This document shows, one piece after another, positions 26,227 to 34,860 of a stretch of DNA of 64,000 nucleotides. The stretch spans positions 45,811-109,810 of the forward strand of contig JAFTUC010000027.1 of the NCBI GenBank assembly GCA_017466445.1, written 5' to 3'. Each line of letters begins with the position of its first letter. The first letter of the stretch is position 1. The notes beneath the pieces were generated by a model. The model ran no database searches, was not told the origin of the DNA, and was given only the letters and a program-made list of their open reading frames with translations. Both the position numbers and the translations under genes were made by a program. This DNA is from Clostridia bacterium. GTDB taxonomy: Bacteria > Bacillota > Clostridia > Oscillospirales > CAG-272.

Positions 26227-26697
26227 ATGACGGTAAAACGAGGAGATATATATTACGCAGACCTTAGTCCGGTGGTCGGCTCGGAGCAGGGCGGTCTCAG
26301 ACCCGTTTTGATAATACAGAACGATGTCGGAAACAAATACAGTCCGACTGTCATAGCGGCGGCTATAACGAGCAGGCAGGGAAAGACGAGGCTTCCTACG
26401 CATATAGACGTTTGCAGATCGGAGACGGGATATGAGGGAAGCGTTGGACTTTCGCGCAATTCGGTGGTGCTGCTTGAGCAGATACGAACGCTCGATAAGC
26501 GCAGACTCAAGGAAAAGATGGGTCATCTCGATGACCTTGCAATGAAAAGAGTGAACGATGCTATCAGTATAAGCTTCGGTCTGTCGGAAAGCGCGGGATA
26601 CGCTTCGGAGGATAGGGAGGCAATTCCCGCATCGCTGAGCTTTGCTCCCGATAGTGGCGAAGATGAAAATATCTCTGTAAAGCAAGACGAAAATTGA
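26227..26697 (+). CDS. MazF/PemK family endoribonuclease toxin (solitary)
   Basis: A 156-residue PemK/MazF-fold protein. [21 protein letters not shown] at the start carries the conserved RGDI-x-D and SEQGG-x-RP substrate loop, followed by AAAITS and the RTLDKRRL region of Firmicute EndoA. EndoA-type toxins cut mRNA at short sequence motifs. The usual upstream antitoxin gene is missing: 26054-26226 holds no credible small gene, and a terminator separates it from the previous gene. About 35 acidic residues extend beyond the usual MazF end. GGAGAG supports the ATG at 26227. Confidence 0.88.
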   Translation: MTVKRGDIYYADLSPVVGSEQGGLRPVLIIQNDVGNKYSPTVIAAAITSRQGKTRLPTHIDVCRSETGYEGSVGLSRNSVVLLEQIRTLDKRRLKEKMGHLDDLAMKRVNDAISISFGLSESAGYASEDREAIPASLSFAPDSGEDENISVKQDEN

Positions 26698-26708
26698 TAA
26701 AACATACA

Positions 26709-26738
26709 TACGGGAGAGCACTTTTGAGCTCTCCCGTA
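26709..26738 (+). terminator. Hairpin after mazF
   Basis: An 11-bp stem TACGGGAGAGC/GCTCTCCCGTA with an 8-base loop. The 3' side lacks a clean U-run, so termination may be partial. Confidence 0.6.
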
Positions 26739-26776
26739 TAGTATTTCTACAAAAATAAAAAAAATATCAAAAGCTC

Positions 26777-26805
26777 TTGATTTTTAGTAAAAAAAGGTGT
26801 AAAAT
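26777..26805 (+). promoter_or_regulatory. Promoter of aldolase gene
   Basis: TTGATT 26777-26782, 17-base spacer, TAAAAT 26800-26805, about 40 bases before the fba start. Confidence 0.7.
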
Positions 26806-26844
26806 GGTATAGTAAAAAAATATCAAAACATAAGGAGAATATCA

Positions 26845-27804
26845 ATGGCACTCGTAACTACGACCGAAATGTTTAAAAAGGCGTATGCCGGCGGATACGC
26901 TATAGGCGCATTCAACATCAATAATATGGAGATCATCCAGGCGATCGCCGAGGCGGCAGGAGAGACAAAGTCTCCCGTTATCCTTCAGGTTTCCGCAGGC
27001 GCAAGAAAGTACGCTAAGCAGGCATACCTTCTCGCTCTCGCAAAGGCGGCTATCGAGGATTCCGGTATCGACCTCGCTCTTCACCTTGACCACGGCGCAG
27101 ACTTTGAGATCTGCAAGGACTGTATCGACGGCGGATTCACCTCCGTAATGATCGACGGATCGCATCATTCCTTCGAGGAGAACATCGCACTTACCAAGAA
27201 GGTGGTTGAATATGCACACGCACACGGCGTAGTAGTAGAGGGAGAGCTCGGAGTTCTCGCAGGCGTTGAGGACGACGTTGTCGCTGAGCATTCTTCCTAC
27301 ACAAAGCCTGAGGAGGTAGAGGAATTCGTTTCCCGTACCGGAGTTGACTCTCTTGCGATCTCCATCGGAACCTCTCACGGCGCATATAAGTTCACCGCAG
27401 CACAGTGCACCCGTAACGAAGAGGGCATCCTTATTCCCCCTCCGCTCCGTTTCGACATTCTTGAGGGTGTAGCTGAAAGACTTCCCGGCTTCCCGATCGT
27501 TCTTCACGGCGCGTCCTCCGTATCGCAGGCACACGTTAAGGAGATCAACGCTCTCGGCGGAAAGCTTCCCGACGCAGTTGGAATTCCCGAAGAGCAGCTC
27601 CGCAAGGCCGCAAAGATGGCAGTTTGTAAGATCAATATCGACTCGGATATCCGTCTTGCTCTTACTGCAGGTATCCGTAGAAAGTTCGCAGAGGATCCCT
27701 CGGCATTCGACCCCCGTACTTATCTCTCTGTCGCAAGACAGGAGGTCAAGGAAATGGTCAAGCATAAGATCATCAACGTACTCGGATCTCAGAACACTCT
27801 TTGA
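26845..27804 (+). CDS. fba: Class II fructose-bisphosphate aldolase
   Basis: A 319-residue zinc-dependent aldolase interconverting fructose 1,6-bisphosphate with glyceraldehyde 3-phosphate and dihydroxyacetone phosphate. AFNINNMEIIQA opens the barrel, HLDHG (about residues 80-84) carries catalytic and metal residues, VEGELG a metal-site glutamate, LHGASSV the phosphate loop and KINIDSDIRLA the late barrel signature. It has its own promoter; AAGGAG precedes the ATG. Confidence 0.96.
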   Translation: MALVTTTEMFKKAYAGGYAIGAFNINNMEIIQAIAEAAGETKSPVILQVSAGARKYAKQAYLLALAKAAIEDSGIDLALHLDHGADFEICKDCIDGGFTSVMIDGSHHSFEENIALTKKVVEYAHAHGVVVEGELGVLAGVEDDVVAEHSSYTKPEEVEEFVSRTGVDSLAISIGTSHGAYKFTAAQCTRNEEGILIPPPLRFDILEGVAERLPGFPIVLHGASSVSQAHVKEINALGGKLPDAVGIPEEQLRKAAKMAVCKINIDSDIRLALTAGIRRKFAEDPSAFDPRTYLSVARQEVKEMVKHKIINVLGSQNTL

Positions 27805-27817
27805 TTTTAAACTTTAC

Positions 27818-27841
27818 CGGGAGACTCGAAAGAGTCTCCCG
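27818..27841 (+). terminator. GAAA-loop hairpin after fba
   Basis: A perfect 10-bp stem CGGGAGACTC/GAGTCTCCCG closed by a GAAA tetraloop. No U-run follows, so it may be a partial terminator or a 3'-end stabiliser ahead of the thioesterase gene. Confidence 0.6.
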
Positions 27842-27871
27842 ACTTCTGTAAAAGGAAAACGGTAAACTGTT

Positions 27872-28597
27872 ATGAAATATTCGGTAAAATATAAGCTTAC
27901 GTCACTTGATATAGCACCTAACGGGGGAGTGCGTCCCGCATCTCTCCTTCGCTATTTTCAGGAGGCGATAAATCTTCAGATGTACGATAATCCTCCGTCA
28001 ACAGAGGACCTTTTTGCCGCGGGTCAGGCGTTTATCCTCAGCCGTACCGCAATGCAAATATATACAAAGCTCTCGGTATATGATGAGATAACCGTTACCA
28101 CGTGGGCAAATACGAGCAAGGGAGCCACCTTTGTAAGAAGCGCTCAGATATTCCTCGGGGATACGCTTGCCGCCGATATAATCACACTTTGGGCGCTTGT
28201 CGATATAAACGAGCATAGGCTTGTTCGCGTAAAGGATGCAAAGCTCGGAATTTCCACACTCGACGAGCTTCCGTCCATTCCTCTTCCCGAAAAGATCAGG
28301 ATACCCGAAGGGGAAATGAAAAAGGTCGGAGAAAGACCTGTATTCTACTCGGATATTGACAGAAACGATCATATGAATAATACAAGATATATCGATATGA
28401 TCTGCGATTTTCTCCCCGATCTTGAAAATAAGACGGTAAGATCGTTCACGGTCAACTATGTTACCGAGAGTAAGCTCGGTGAGGTGCTCAGCATTTACCA
28501 TACTAATAGCGACGGGGATGATTATTTCCGCGCGGTAAAATCGGACGGCACGACATCTGTCGAGCTTGTGCTTCGCCTTGAGGATATAAAAAAATAA
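27872..28597 (+). CDS. Acyl-ACP thioesterase
   Basis: A 241-residue double-hotdog thioesterase of the FatA/FatB-like bacterial family (TE14). It releases free fatty acids from acyl-ACP. The first hotdog has FQEAINLQM and the catalytic region in the second is DIDRNDHMNNTRYID, with the family's Asn/His residues. The open reading is complete and ribosome spacing normal. It lies 67 bases after fba. Confidence 0.88.
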   Translation: MKYSVKYKLTSLDIAPNGGVRPASLLRYFQEAINLQMYDNPPSTEDLFAAGQAFILSRTAMQIYTKLSVYDEITVTTWANTSKGATFVRSAQIFLGDTLAADIITLWALVDINEHRLVRVKDAKLGISTLDELPSIPLPEKIRIPEGEMKKVGERPVFYSDIDRNDHMNNTRYIDMICDFLPDLENKTVRSFTVNYVTESKLGEVLSIYHTNSDGDDYFRAVKSDGTTSVELVLRLEDIKK

Positions 28598-28630
28598 AGC
28601 TTTTTAAATTTTCGAAACGGGGATATTTTT

Positions 28631-29164
28631 ATGCTGATAGTTTCAGGCGACGAGGTCTTTTCCTTCGCACTAAGACAGTATCTTGAGGATTCGGATATAA
28701 ACGCGTCGGTGCTCGATAGATGCGTGCTTGTTGATCTCGATTTTTCCTCGGGAAACGTGGGGAAGGGGACGGTGACCTTTTCTCGGGACGAGAAAAAGAA
28801 TCCCGATCTCGTAAGACCTTTTCTTATGAAGGATCTTGAAAGACTTGTGAGAACACGCTTTTCGGGCGATAATATCGATTACGCATCCAAAGAGGAGGAT
28901 ATCTTCCTCAGCGCGGACGGAGTGACCTATAAGGGCATTTTTACTCCGCTTACTCCGAAGGAGCACGATCTTCTCGCACTGCTCGTATCAAACAGGGGCA
29001 GAGCGCTTTCCAGGGAGGATATATATAAGCAGCTCTGGAATGACGATACGGCAAACAGTAATGTCGTTGACGTTTATATAAGATATCTTCGTAAAAAGCT
29101 CGATTTCCATTTCGGTGAGCGTATAATCTACACAAGACGCGGATGCGGGTATTATATTAAGTAA
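28631..29164 (+). CDS. Winged-helix regulator with vestigial receiver domain
   Basis: A 177-residue protein whose C-terminal 90 residues are a clear OmpR/PhoB winged helix (TPKEHDLLALLVSNRGRALSR, then NVVDVYIRYLRKKL and RRGCGYYIK). The first 85 residues are too short and irregular for a phosphorylated receiver: VDLDFS could be a leftover of the phospho-Asp strand, but the lysine and threonine switch sites are not apparent. No histidine kinase gene is adjacent. It probably works without phosphorylation or senses something else. Confidence 0.8.
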   Translation: MLIVSGDEVFSFALRQYLEDSDINASVLDRCVLVDLDFSSGNVGKGTVTFSRDEKKNPDLVRPFLMKDLERLVRTRFSGDNIDYASKEEDIFLSADGVTYKGIFTPLTPKEHDLLALLVSNRGRALSREDIYKQLWNDDTANSNVVDVYIRYLRKKLDFHFGERIIYTRRGCGYYIK

Positions 29165-29177
29165 AACTAATAAAAAG

Positions 29178-29216
29178 AAACGCTTTTGATGTTTTTTTGC
29201 ATCGGAAGCGTTTTTT
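29178..29216 (+). terminator. Rho-independent terminator
   Basis: Stem AAACGCTT...GATG/CATC...AAGCGTTT with a T-rich loop and TTTTTT at the end (29211-29216). Confidence 0.85.
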
Positions 29217-29274
29217 GTGTTAAAAGTTTATGAAGATGTACAGAAATCTTGAAAAATAATATTTTTAAATACGA

Positions 29275-29306
29275 AAACGGAGCACCTTAGTGCTCCGTTT
29301 CCTTTT
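29275..29306 (-). terminator. Bidirectional terminator at end of repeat lipoprotein gene
   Basis: An 11-bp stem AAACGGAGCAC/GTGCTCCGTTT with a 4-base loop. On the minus strand it directly follows the lipoprotein stop codon and is trailed by TTTT; on the plus strand it has TTTCCTTTTTT. Confidence 0.85.
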
Positions 29307-31616
29307 TTAATTTTCTATAGCGTTGCCGTTGCTGTCATAATAAACAGAGCTTATTATGTCGCCGTCCTCGGAATACCTTGTGACCCGCTTCGTGTTGTCC
29401 GAGAAATATTCGATGAGCAGTGAAAGGTAAGTTCCAAAATAACTGTCTTCCGGATAAGAGAACTCAGCCTCATATACGAGAGAGCCATTATCGTATTTTT
29501 TTTGATAAATGAAATGACCGTTCTCGTCATACTCGTGTTCATATTCGAAGGAGTATGTAACGTCGCCCTGCGAATCGTAAAGAGTTTCGTTTGTCACCGA
29601 TCCGAAAAGGTCATATATGACGATCTCTTTTGATTTGTCGGGATTGTAAATGGTCGATTTAGAAAGATACGTGTCGTACGGATCGTCGGGATAGTAAGAA
29701 TACTCGTGCTCCGATCTGAGCTCTCCGTTGTGATATTCGTCTTCGTGTATCAGGACATCGTTGTCATCAAAGTCGTACTCGTAAGTGAACTCTTCGATTA
29801 TATTTCCGTCCGCATCGTAGAGTCTCGTACTGCTCTGCAGTGATTTGTCGTTGTATAACGATACGTATTTCGATCCGTTACTGTAATAATAGATCTCCGA
29901 GGTGATCGAGCCGTTTTCACCGTAAAAGGTCTCCAATTTCTCCGAATCCTCGTAGTATATGGTGCTCTTGCTTTGGTAGGTTTCTTTGCTGTTTTTTCGA
30001 TATGAATATTCGTAGGTCTCTACCAAAACTCCGTTCTCATATTCATTTATTTTTACGAGGTCTCCGTTACTGTTGTATATGTTTTCGTGTTCCTCGGAGT
30101 AAACGATCTGTCCGTCACTGTCATATTCGGTTTCGCTTTTAATATTTTCATGGTTATCGTAGATAGTGACGTATTTTCCGCCGTCCGGATAGTATTCGGT
30201 CTCCTTGGATACGTAGGTGCTGTCCGGATCGTCGGGGAAATATGAATATTCCTTCTCGTAGATCAGCTCGCCGTTCTCATACTGTTTTTCATACAGAGGG
30301 TTGCCGTTTTCATCACGGGTATATTCGTAATTATGCTCGTATTCCACGTTTCCGTCGGGATCATAGCGGATTTCCTTTAAAGTGTTTCCGTCCTCATCGT
30401 ACCAAACTACGTCTTTGTATCCGTCGTCATAGAAGGTGCGCTTTGATTCGTGGGTCGATTTTTTGTCATCGGTGTAATAGGAATATTCGTGTTCGTAAGT
30501 AAGCTCCCCGTTTATGAATTCCTGAAGTTTAATGTAGTTTCCGTATTTGTCGTAAGTGGTTTTGAACGTGCTTTCGGATGTAAGCTCGCCGTCACTGTCG
30601 TATCTTAAGATGCGTACGCAGTCATTATTTTCGTTGTATTCGTAAATATATTTTTCGTCCTGATAATAGGCCGTATCCTTTGATATATACGTGGGAGTGT
30701 ACGCATAGTCGTAGGTAGTATAGGAGTACTGCTTTTCGCGGTAGAGCTTGCCGTCTACATATTCCTTTGAAAATACTACGTTCCCGTCCTTGTCGTATGT
30801 GTATTCGTAGTCAGACGATTCGCTTACGTTTCCGCCGGCGTCATAATAGGTGGATGATATAGTTTCCTCTTTTTCGTCAAAAAGCTCTGTCAGCTTTTCT
30901 CCGTTTGAAAAATAGTAGGTTGACGATTTAGTGCGGTTGCTTTTTTTGTCGGAAAGCTCCTCGTATACGGTTTCTTCTATCAATCTTTCGTTTATGTACT
31001 GCTTTCTTAAAACAAGGACTCCGTTTTCGCTGTAGGTGTTTTCATAGGAGACGCACTCGATCTCCTTGCCGTTTTTGTCGTATTCCGTGAGCTTTAACGT
31101 TTTTTCGTGCTCGTCATAAATGCGGATACGGTAGTTGCCGTCACTGTAATAGGAGGTATATTGAGATATGCGGTATCCGTATTTCCCGCCCTTGACGATA
31201 ACACCCTCTTCGATTAGGATGCCATCGCTGTACGTCTTGTATCCGGTGTAATCCGAGCCCTTCTTTTCGAATTTGGTATCTTCTTTTACTATGATCTCAC
31301 CGTTATAGTATTCCGTGAAGGTCTCAACCATGTTTATCTCGTTAAATATGCTTACAACGACATTCTCGGGAGAGTATGCAATGACCTTTGCCTTGCATAC
31401 CGTGCAGATATGATCACTGTCAACGGTGTGCTTACCTTCATTTATTTTTTTGTTTTCCGCGTTGCAATTCTGATAGTGTCCCTTGTTGTCGATCACCCAC
31501 TCGCAGCTTTCGTGCGTGTGTTTTTTATTATCCTTGCCGCTGTTTCCGCCGGAGCAGGAAGCAAGCGCGATGAGACACAGGGTCAGCGCGAGAAGTAAGC
31601 TTGTAGCTTTTTTCAT
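29307..31616 (-). CDS. Repeat lipoprotein with about eight 80-residue YD/MORN-like units
   Basis: A 769-residue lipoprotein: signal peptide MKKATSLLLALTLCLIALASC with the lipobox LASC. A short Cys/His segment follows (HTHESCEW, ICTVCKAK), then tandem units of about 80 residues. Each unit contains YDxDGxxxxE, a NGELxxExEYSYY strand and a Y-x-DG strand, and all are rich in Tyr, Glu and Asp. They resemble RHS/YD and MORN-variant repeats seen in surface proteins. Acidic and Tyr-rich strands suggest an extended beta structure outside the cell; the function is unknown. The ATG at 31616 is chosen because AGGAGG lies just before it and a promoter at 31653-31681 fits. An upstream extension would run through the promoter. 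Confidence 0.75.
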   Translation of the reverse strand: MKKATSLLLALTLCLIALASCSGGNSGKDNKKHTHESCEWVIDNKGHYQNCNAENKKINEGKHTVDSDHICTVCKAKVIAYSPENVVVSIFNEINMVETFTEYYNGEIIVKEDTKFEKKGSDYTGYKTYSDGILIEEGVIVKGGKYGYRISQYTSYYSDGNYRIRIYDEHEKTLKLTEYDKNGKEIECVSYENTYSENGVLVLRKQYINERLIEETVYEELSDKKSNRTKSSTYYFSNGEKLTELFDEKEETISSTYYDAGGNVSESSDYEYTYDKDGNVVFSKEYVDGKLYREKQYSYTTYDYAYTPTYISKDTAYYQDEKYIYEYNENNDCVRILRYDSDGELTSESTFKTTYDKYGNYIKLQEFINGELTYEHEYSYYTDDKKSTHESKRTFYDDGYKDVVWYDEDGNTLKEIRYDPDGNVEYEHNYEYTRDENGNPLYEKQYENGELIYEKEYSYFPDDPDSTYVSKETEYYPDGGKYVTIYDNHENIKSETEYDSDGQIVYSEEHENIYNSNGDLVKINEYENGVLVETYEYSYRKNSKETYQSKSTIYYEDSEKLETFYGENGSITSEIYYYSNGSKYVSLYNDKSLQSSTRLYDADGNIIEEFTYEYDFDDNDVLIHEDEYHNGELRSEHEYSYYPDDPYDTYLSKSTIYNPDKSKEIVIYDLFGSVTNETLYDSQGDVTYSFEYEHEYDENGHFIYQKKYDNGSLVYEAEFSYPEDSYFGTYLSLLIEYFSDNTKRVTRYSEDGDIISSVYYDSNGNAIEN

Positions 31617-31652
31617 AAATGTTCCTCCTGATATGAGAGTTTCTTTTTTTGT

Positions 31653-31681
31653 ATTATAACAAAAAAACAGCCTATATTCAA
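31653..31681 (-). promoter_or_regulatory. Promoter of repeat lipoprotein gene
   Basis: On the minus strand, TTGAAT (31676-31681), a 17-base spacer and TATAAT (31653-31658). Confidence 0.8.
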
Positions 31682-31705
31682 TATTTGCAAAAAAATTAAC
31701 AATTA

Positions 31706-31730
31706 AAAAAGCACCGCAGTCGGTGCTTTT
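31706..31730 (-). terminator. Terminator overlapping the end of the dihydroorotase-like gene
   Basis: AAAAGCACCG/CGGTGC-TTTTTT with a 4-base loop on the minus strand. The stem begins at the stop codon at 31729-31731. Confidence 0.9.
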
Positions 31731-33039
31731 AAAATTCACTTATATCGGGATTTGTGTTCAGTATTCCGTCTATCACGGTGTGGGTCAGACATCCTCTGAA
31801 GCTCGTTTCAAGGTACGGAGAGTTTTTTGACTTACTTTTTATGTTTTGTACCTGAAAAAAGGTATCGTGCTCGAGAGATATAACGTTGAGATACGCGGGA
31901 GCGCCCACCTCGATCTTAAAGAAGTGACCGAGTATTGATGCGGGATTGTCGCAAAACAGACGGATGAGGTCGAAGATCGTTATGTGAGATTCCATAACGA
32001 GCGAGCTCAGCGCTACCGTGAAGGCGCTCTGAAGCCCGATGATGCCGGGAAGAGCTTTGGTGAAATCGCTTGGCTTTTCCGCATAGGTGCGGGGCGCGTG
32101 ATCCGAGCATATGCAGTCGATGGTGCCGTCCTTCAGTGCCTCAATTACCGCCGCAACGTCATCCGACGTGCGAAGGGGAGGCTCGACCTTTGCGTTTGCG
32201 CTGTAGTAGAAGACGTCGCTGTCCGTGAGTGTGAAATACTGGACCGCGGTGTCACAGGTCACATTGACTCCCGATTTTTTGGCGTTTCTGATCATATCGA
32301 GCGATCTTTTCGTGCTGACGTGCGATATGTGAAGACGGCAGGAGGTCTCCGCGGCGAGCAAAAGATTTCTTGCGACGGCTATCTCCTCGGCGGCGTAGGG
32401 AATGCCCTTGTATCCGAGCATGCTGCTTATATGTCCGAGATGCATATCTCCGTCCGATATAGATCTGTCCTCACAGTGAGTGACGAGAAGGATATCGTTT
32501 TCCGCGCAGGATCGCATAATAGCGAGCATTTCCGAGGTAGAGGCAGCTCCGCTCTCTCCGATGGCGCACGCTCCACAATCGCGAAGGCGGGATGGGTCGC
32601 AGGGACTTCGGTCTCTGAGCAGAGCGGGAGCACTCGGATATATCTTTATTCTGCCCGCTCGCTTTTCGTTTTGCAGGATGTAGCTTATTACGGTCTCCTC
32701 GTCCGCGTCGATGCCGCTTATCGGGACAGAGAGAAGCGCGCCAAAGCCGCCGTATGCCGCTGCCTCTCCGAGAGTTTCAAAGGATTCTCGGTTGCGGCTT
32801 CCCGGCTCGCAGATGTCACATCTCATGTCGGTAAATGACGGACATACTATCCTGCCGAAAAGATTTAACGTGCGGAGCATGACGTTTTTTCCCGATGGTG
32901 GCGTGATGTCTTCTCCGAGAGCGACGATCTCGCTGCCCGACTCGCCGTCCGATCTGCGTATAAGAATATCGGAGTCCCTCAGTGTGGACGTTTGGGTGTC
33001 GGCTATTCGCGCGTTCTGTAAAAGAATGTAACGTTCCAT
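31729..33039 (-). CDS. Dihydroorotase-like amidohydrolase lacking the HxH metal site
   Basis: A 436-residue protein with the full-length layout of type I/III dihydroorotase: N-terminal beta sandwich, barrel and C-terminal sandwich. Family landmarks kept are LLVTHCED, LHISHVST, CSDHAPR and ALPGIIGLQSAF. However, the first metal site, normally D-x-HxH-x-R-EPG, reads FTDMRCDICEPG: both histidines and the arginine are replaced (R, D, C). It is therefore probably not an ordinary zinc dihydroorotase. It could be a non-catalytic partner of aspartate carbamoyltransferase, as described for inactive DHOase homologues, or an altered enzyme. It is third in a minus-strand run after mrp and a sugar isomerase. 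Confidence 0.8.
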   Translation of the reverse strand: MERYILLQNARIADTQTSTLRDSDILIRRSDGESGSEIVALGEDITPPSGKNVMLRTLNLFGRIVCPSFTDMRCDICEPGSRNRESFETLGEAAAYGGFGALLSVPISGIDADEETVISYILQNEKRAGRIKIYPSAPALLRDRSPCDPSRLRDCGACAIGESGAASTSEMLAIMRSCAENDILLVTHCEDRSISDGDMHLGHISSMLGYKGIPYAAEEIAVARNLLLAAETSCRLHISHVSTKRSLDMIRNAKKSGVNVTCDTAVQYFTLTDSDVFYYSANAKVEPPLRTSDDVAAVIEALKDGTIDCICSDHAPRTYAEKPSDFTKALPGIIGLQSAFTVALSSLVMESHITIFDLIRLFCDNPASILGHFFKIEVGAPAYLNVISLEHDTFFQVQNIKSKSKNSPYLETSFRGCLTHTVIDGILNTNPDISEF

Positions 33040-33076
33040 AAAAAGAGACTCCTTTCGTTATTTTATTTGTTTTTTA

Positions 33077-33940
33077 TCAGATGCCGATCGCGCGTCTGAG
33101 ATTCTTTCCGCCGAGCTCGATGCCCTTTATGGGATCCTCCATTCCCTCAAATTCAAGGGAAAGGTATCCGTCGTAACCGCTTCTTTTCAGAATTTCGATG
33201 CACTGCCTTACCTTGACCACGCCGTGACCGAGCATGGCACCGCGGAGATAGTCTCCCGAAGACGTGCGGAAGAAGCCCTCACCCGGGTCGTCGAGAGAAC
33301 CGCTTCTGAAGTGGAAATCCTTCGCGTGACAGTGGATGGCGTAGGGAGCGAGAAGAGCGACCGCGTCGGTCGGCTCGGCACCCACGCACATAAAGTTTCC
33401 GATGTCGATAAGCGCGCCGAAGTTTTCGCTGTCAACCGCGTTTATGAGCTTTTCGACACGCTCGGGATGCTGAATGAAAAATCCGTGATTTTCAACGCAG
33501 GTCTTTATGCCGAGCGTCTCTGCGTGATCGGTGATCTCTCTGTAGCACTGTGCAAGCATGGGGAGGAGTGCGTCGAAGCTGCGTCCGATCCTCATTGAGC
33601 TCGGAGGAGTGTTCGCTCCGTCGTGACGCATTACCGAGCATCCGAGAGCGGCGGCAATCTCAAGAGAGAATTTCATGCGCTCGATCTCGCTTTTTCTGTT
33701 TTCGGTAACGAAATTCGCTCCGGTGCAGAAGCAGACCGGCTCCATTCCGATCTCGCGACAGAAATTTCCGATGTCGGTAGCCCTTGCAAGATACTCCGAG
33801 CGCTCGGAATAATTGCCGAAGTCCACGAAATCAAAACCGGTGAATCCGAGCTCCTTTGCCTTTTCTATGCAACCCTTGATCCCAAGAGAATCGTCGTTTT
33901 TGTAATCGTGAAAGCTGTATAAGCTTACTCCCGCCTTCAT
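33077..33940 (-). CDS. Sugar phosphate isomerase/epimerase (AP-endonuclease-2 TIM barrel)
   Basis: A 287-residue TIM-barrel protein of the xylose-isomerase-like family. Metal-site residues appear in CVENHGFF, LIDIGNF, HCHAKDF and SLEFEG, the usual E-D-H-E set. Substrates in this family vary widely (sugars, inosose, hydroxypyruvate), so the reaction is open. The ATG at 33940 is preferred over a TTG at 33955 because the GGGGGT ribosome site lies between them. It is 15 bases after mrp and 37 bases before the dihydroorotase-like gene. Confidence 0.82.
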   Translation of the reverse strand: MKAGVSLYSFHDYKNDDSLGIKGCIEKAKELGFTGFDFVDFGNYSERSEYLARATDIGNFCREIGMEPVCFCTGANFVTENRKSEIERMKFSLEIAAALGCSVMRHDGANTPPSSMRIGRSFDALLPMLAQCYREITDHAETLGIKTCVENHGFFIQHPERVEKLINAVDSENFGALIDIGNFMCVGAEPTDAVALLAPYAIHCHAKDFHFRSGSLDDPGEGFFRTSSGDYLRGAMLGHGVVKVRQCIEILKRSGYDGYLSLEFEGMEDPIKGIELGGKNLRRAIGI

Positions 33941-33955
33941 TTTGCTTACCCCCAA

Positions 33956-34822
33956 TTATTTGCTTTCGCAGAATTTCTCGATCTCTTCACTTGCCTTTTC
34001 GAGATAATCGTTTTCCATCAGCTCAAGAGCACCCTTGTCGCAAAGTGCCGCAAGACGGTGATCGATCGGGATCTTTGCAAGAACGGGAAGACCGTACTTC
34101 TGCGCGATCTCGTCGATGTGGCTCTCTCCGAAGGGATAGAGCTTTTTACCGCAATCGGGACACTGCATGTAGCTCATGTTCTCGATAAGTCCGATGATCG
34201 GGATGTTCATCATTTCAGCCATCTCAACCGCCTTGGCAACGATCATCGAAACGAGCTCCTGAGGAGATGCGACGATGATTATTCCCGCAATGGGAAGAGA
34301 CTGGAAGACGGTGAGCGGAACGTCGCCCGTTCCGGGAGGCATGTCCACGTACATATAGTCTACGTCACCCCAGCAAACGTCTGTCCAGAACTGCTTTACC
34401 GTTCCCGCAATGACGGGACCTCTCCAGATGACAGGAGACGTCTCGCTGTCAAGAAGGAGATTTATGCTCATTACTCTTATTCCGGTCTTGGTCTGAAGAG
34501 GGAACATACCGTATTCGCATCCGGTGACCTCTCCCTTTACTCCGAAGATCTTCGGAATGGACGGGCCGGTTATGTCCGCGTCGAGAAGAGCGGTCGTGTT
34601 TTGGCGTCTTGCGCTCATTACCGAGAGCATGGAGGAGACGAGAGATTTTCCTACTCCGCCCTTGCCGCTGACTACGGCTATAACGTTTTTAACGCTGCTA
34701 AGCTGATTTTCCGCTTCGATGAGGCTTTGCGGATCTTTTTTTGAGGGACAGTTTGCTCCGCAGCTCGAGCAATCGTGCGTGCAACCCTCGGGAACCTGAT
34801 TTATTTCCTTGTTGTCTGCCAT
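33956..34822 (-). CDS. Mrp/NBP35-type iron-sulfur carrier ATPase
   Basis: A 288-residue Fe-S cluster carrier. The N-terminus has CTHDCSSCGANC, the four-Cys motif of the Nbp35 branch. The deviant Walker A is VSGKGGVGKS and the C-terminal bridging CxxC is MQCPDCGKKL. Mrp/ApbC proteins bind a [4Fe-4S] cluster at the dimer interface and pass it to apoproteins. That is a sensible job next to the large Fe-S hydrogenase locus transcribed divergently. I used the ATG at 34822, preceded by AAAGGAAAAAGG. Confidence 0.92.
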   Translation of the reverse strand: MADNKEINQVPEGCTHDCSSCGANCPSKKDPQSLIEAENQLSSVKNVIAVVSGKGGVGKSLVSSMLSVMSARRQNTTALLDADITGPSIPKIFGVKGEVTGCEYGMFPLQTKTGIRVMSINLLLDSETSPVIWRGPVIAGTVKQFWTDVCWGDVDYMYVDMPPGTGDVPLTVFQSLPIAGIIIVASPQELVSMIVAKAVEMAEMMNIPIIGLIENMSYMQCPDCGKKLYPFGESHIDEIAQKYGLPVLAKIPIDHRLAALCDKGALELMENDYLEKASEEIEKFCESK

Positions 34823-34860
34823 TTTACAGTACCTTTTTCCTTTCAAATTGTTCTCTTTAT

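Noticed and set aside
31617-31739. N-terminal extension of the repeat lipoprotein
   Set aside because: The extension would run across a TTGAAT-17-TATAAT promoter and the AGGAGG site, and would bury the lipoprotein signal peptide.
33940-33955. Upstream TTG as start of the sugar isomerase
   Set aside because: It would place the GGGGGT ribosome site inside the coding region; the ATG at 33940 is better placed.
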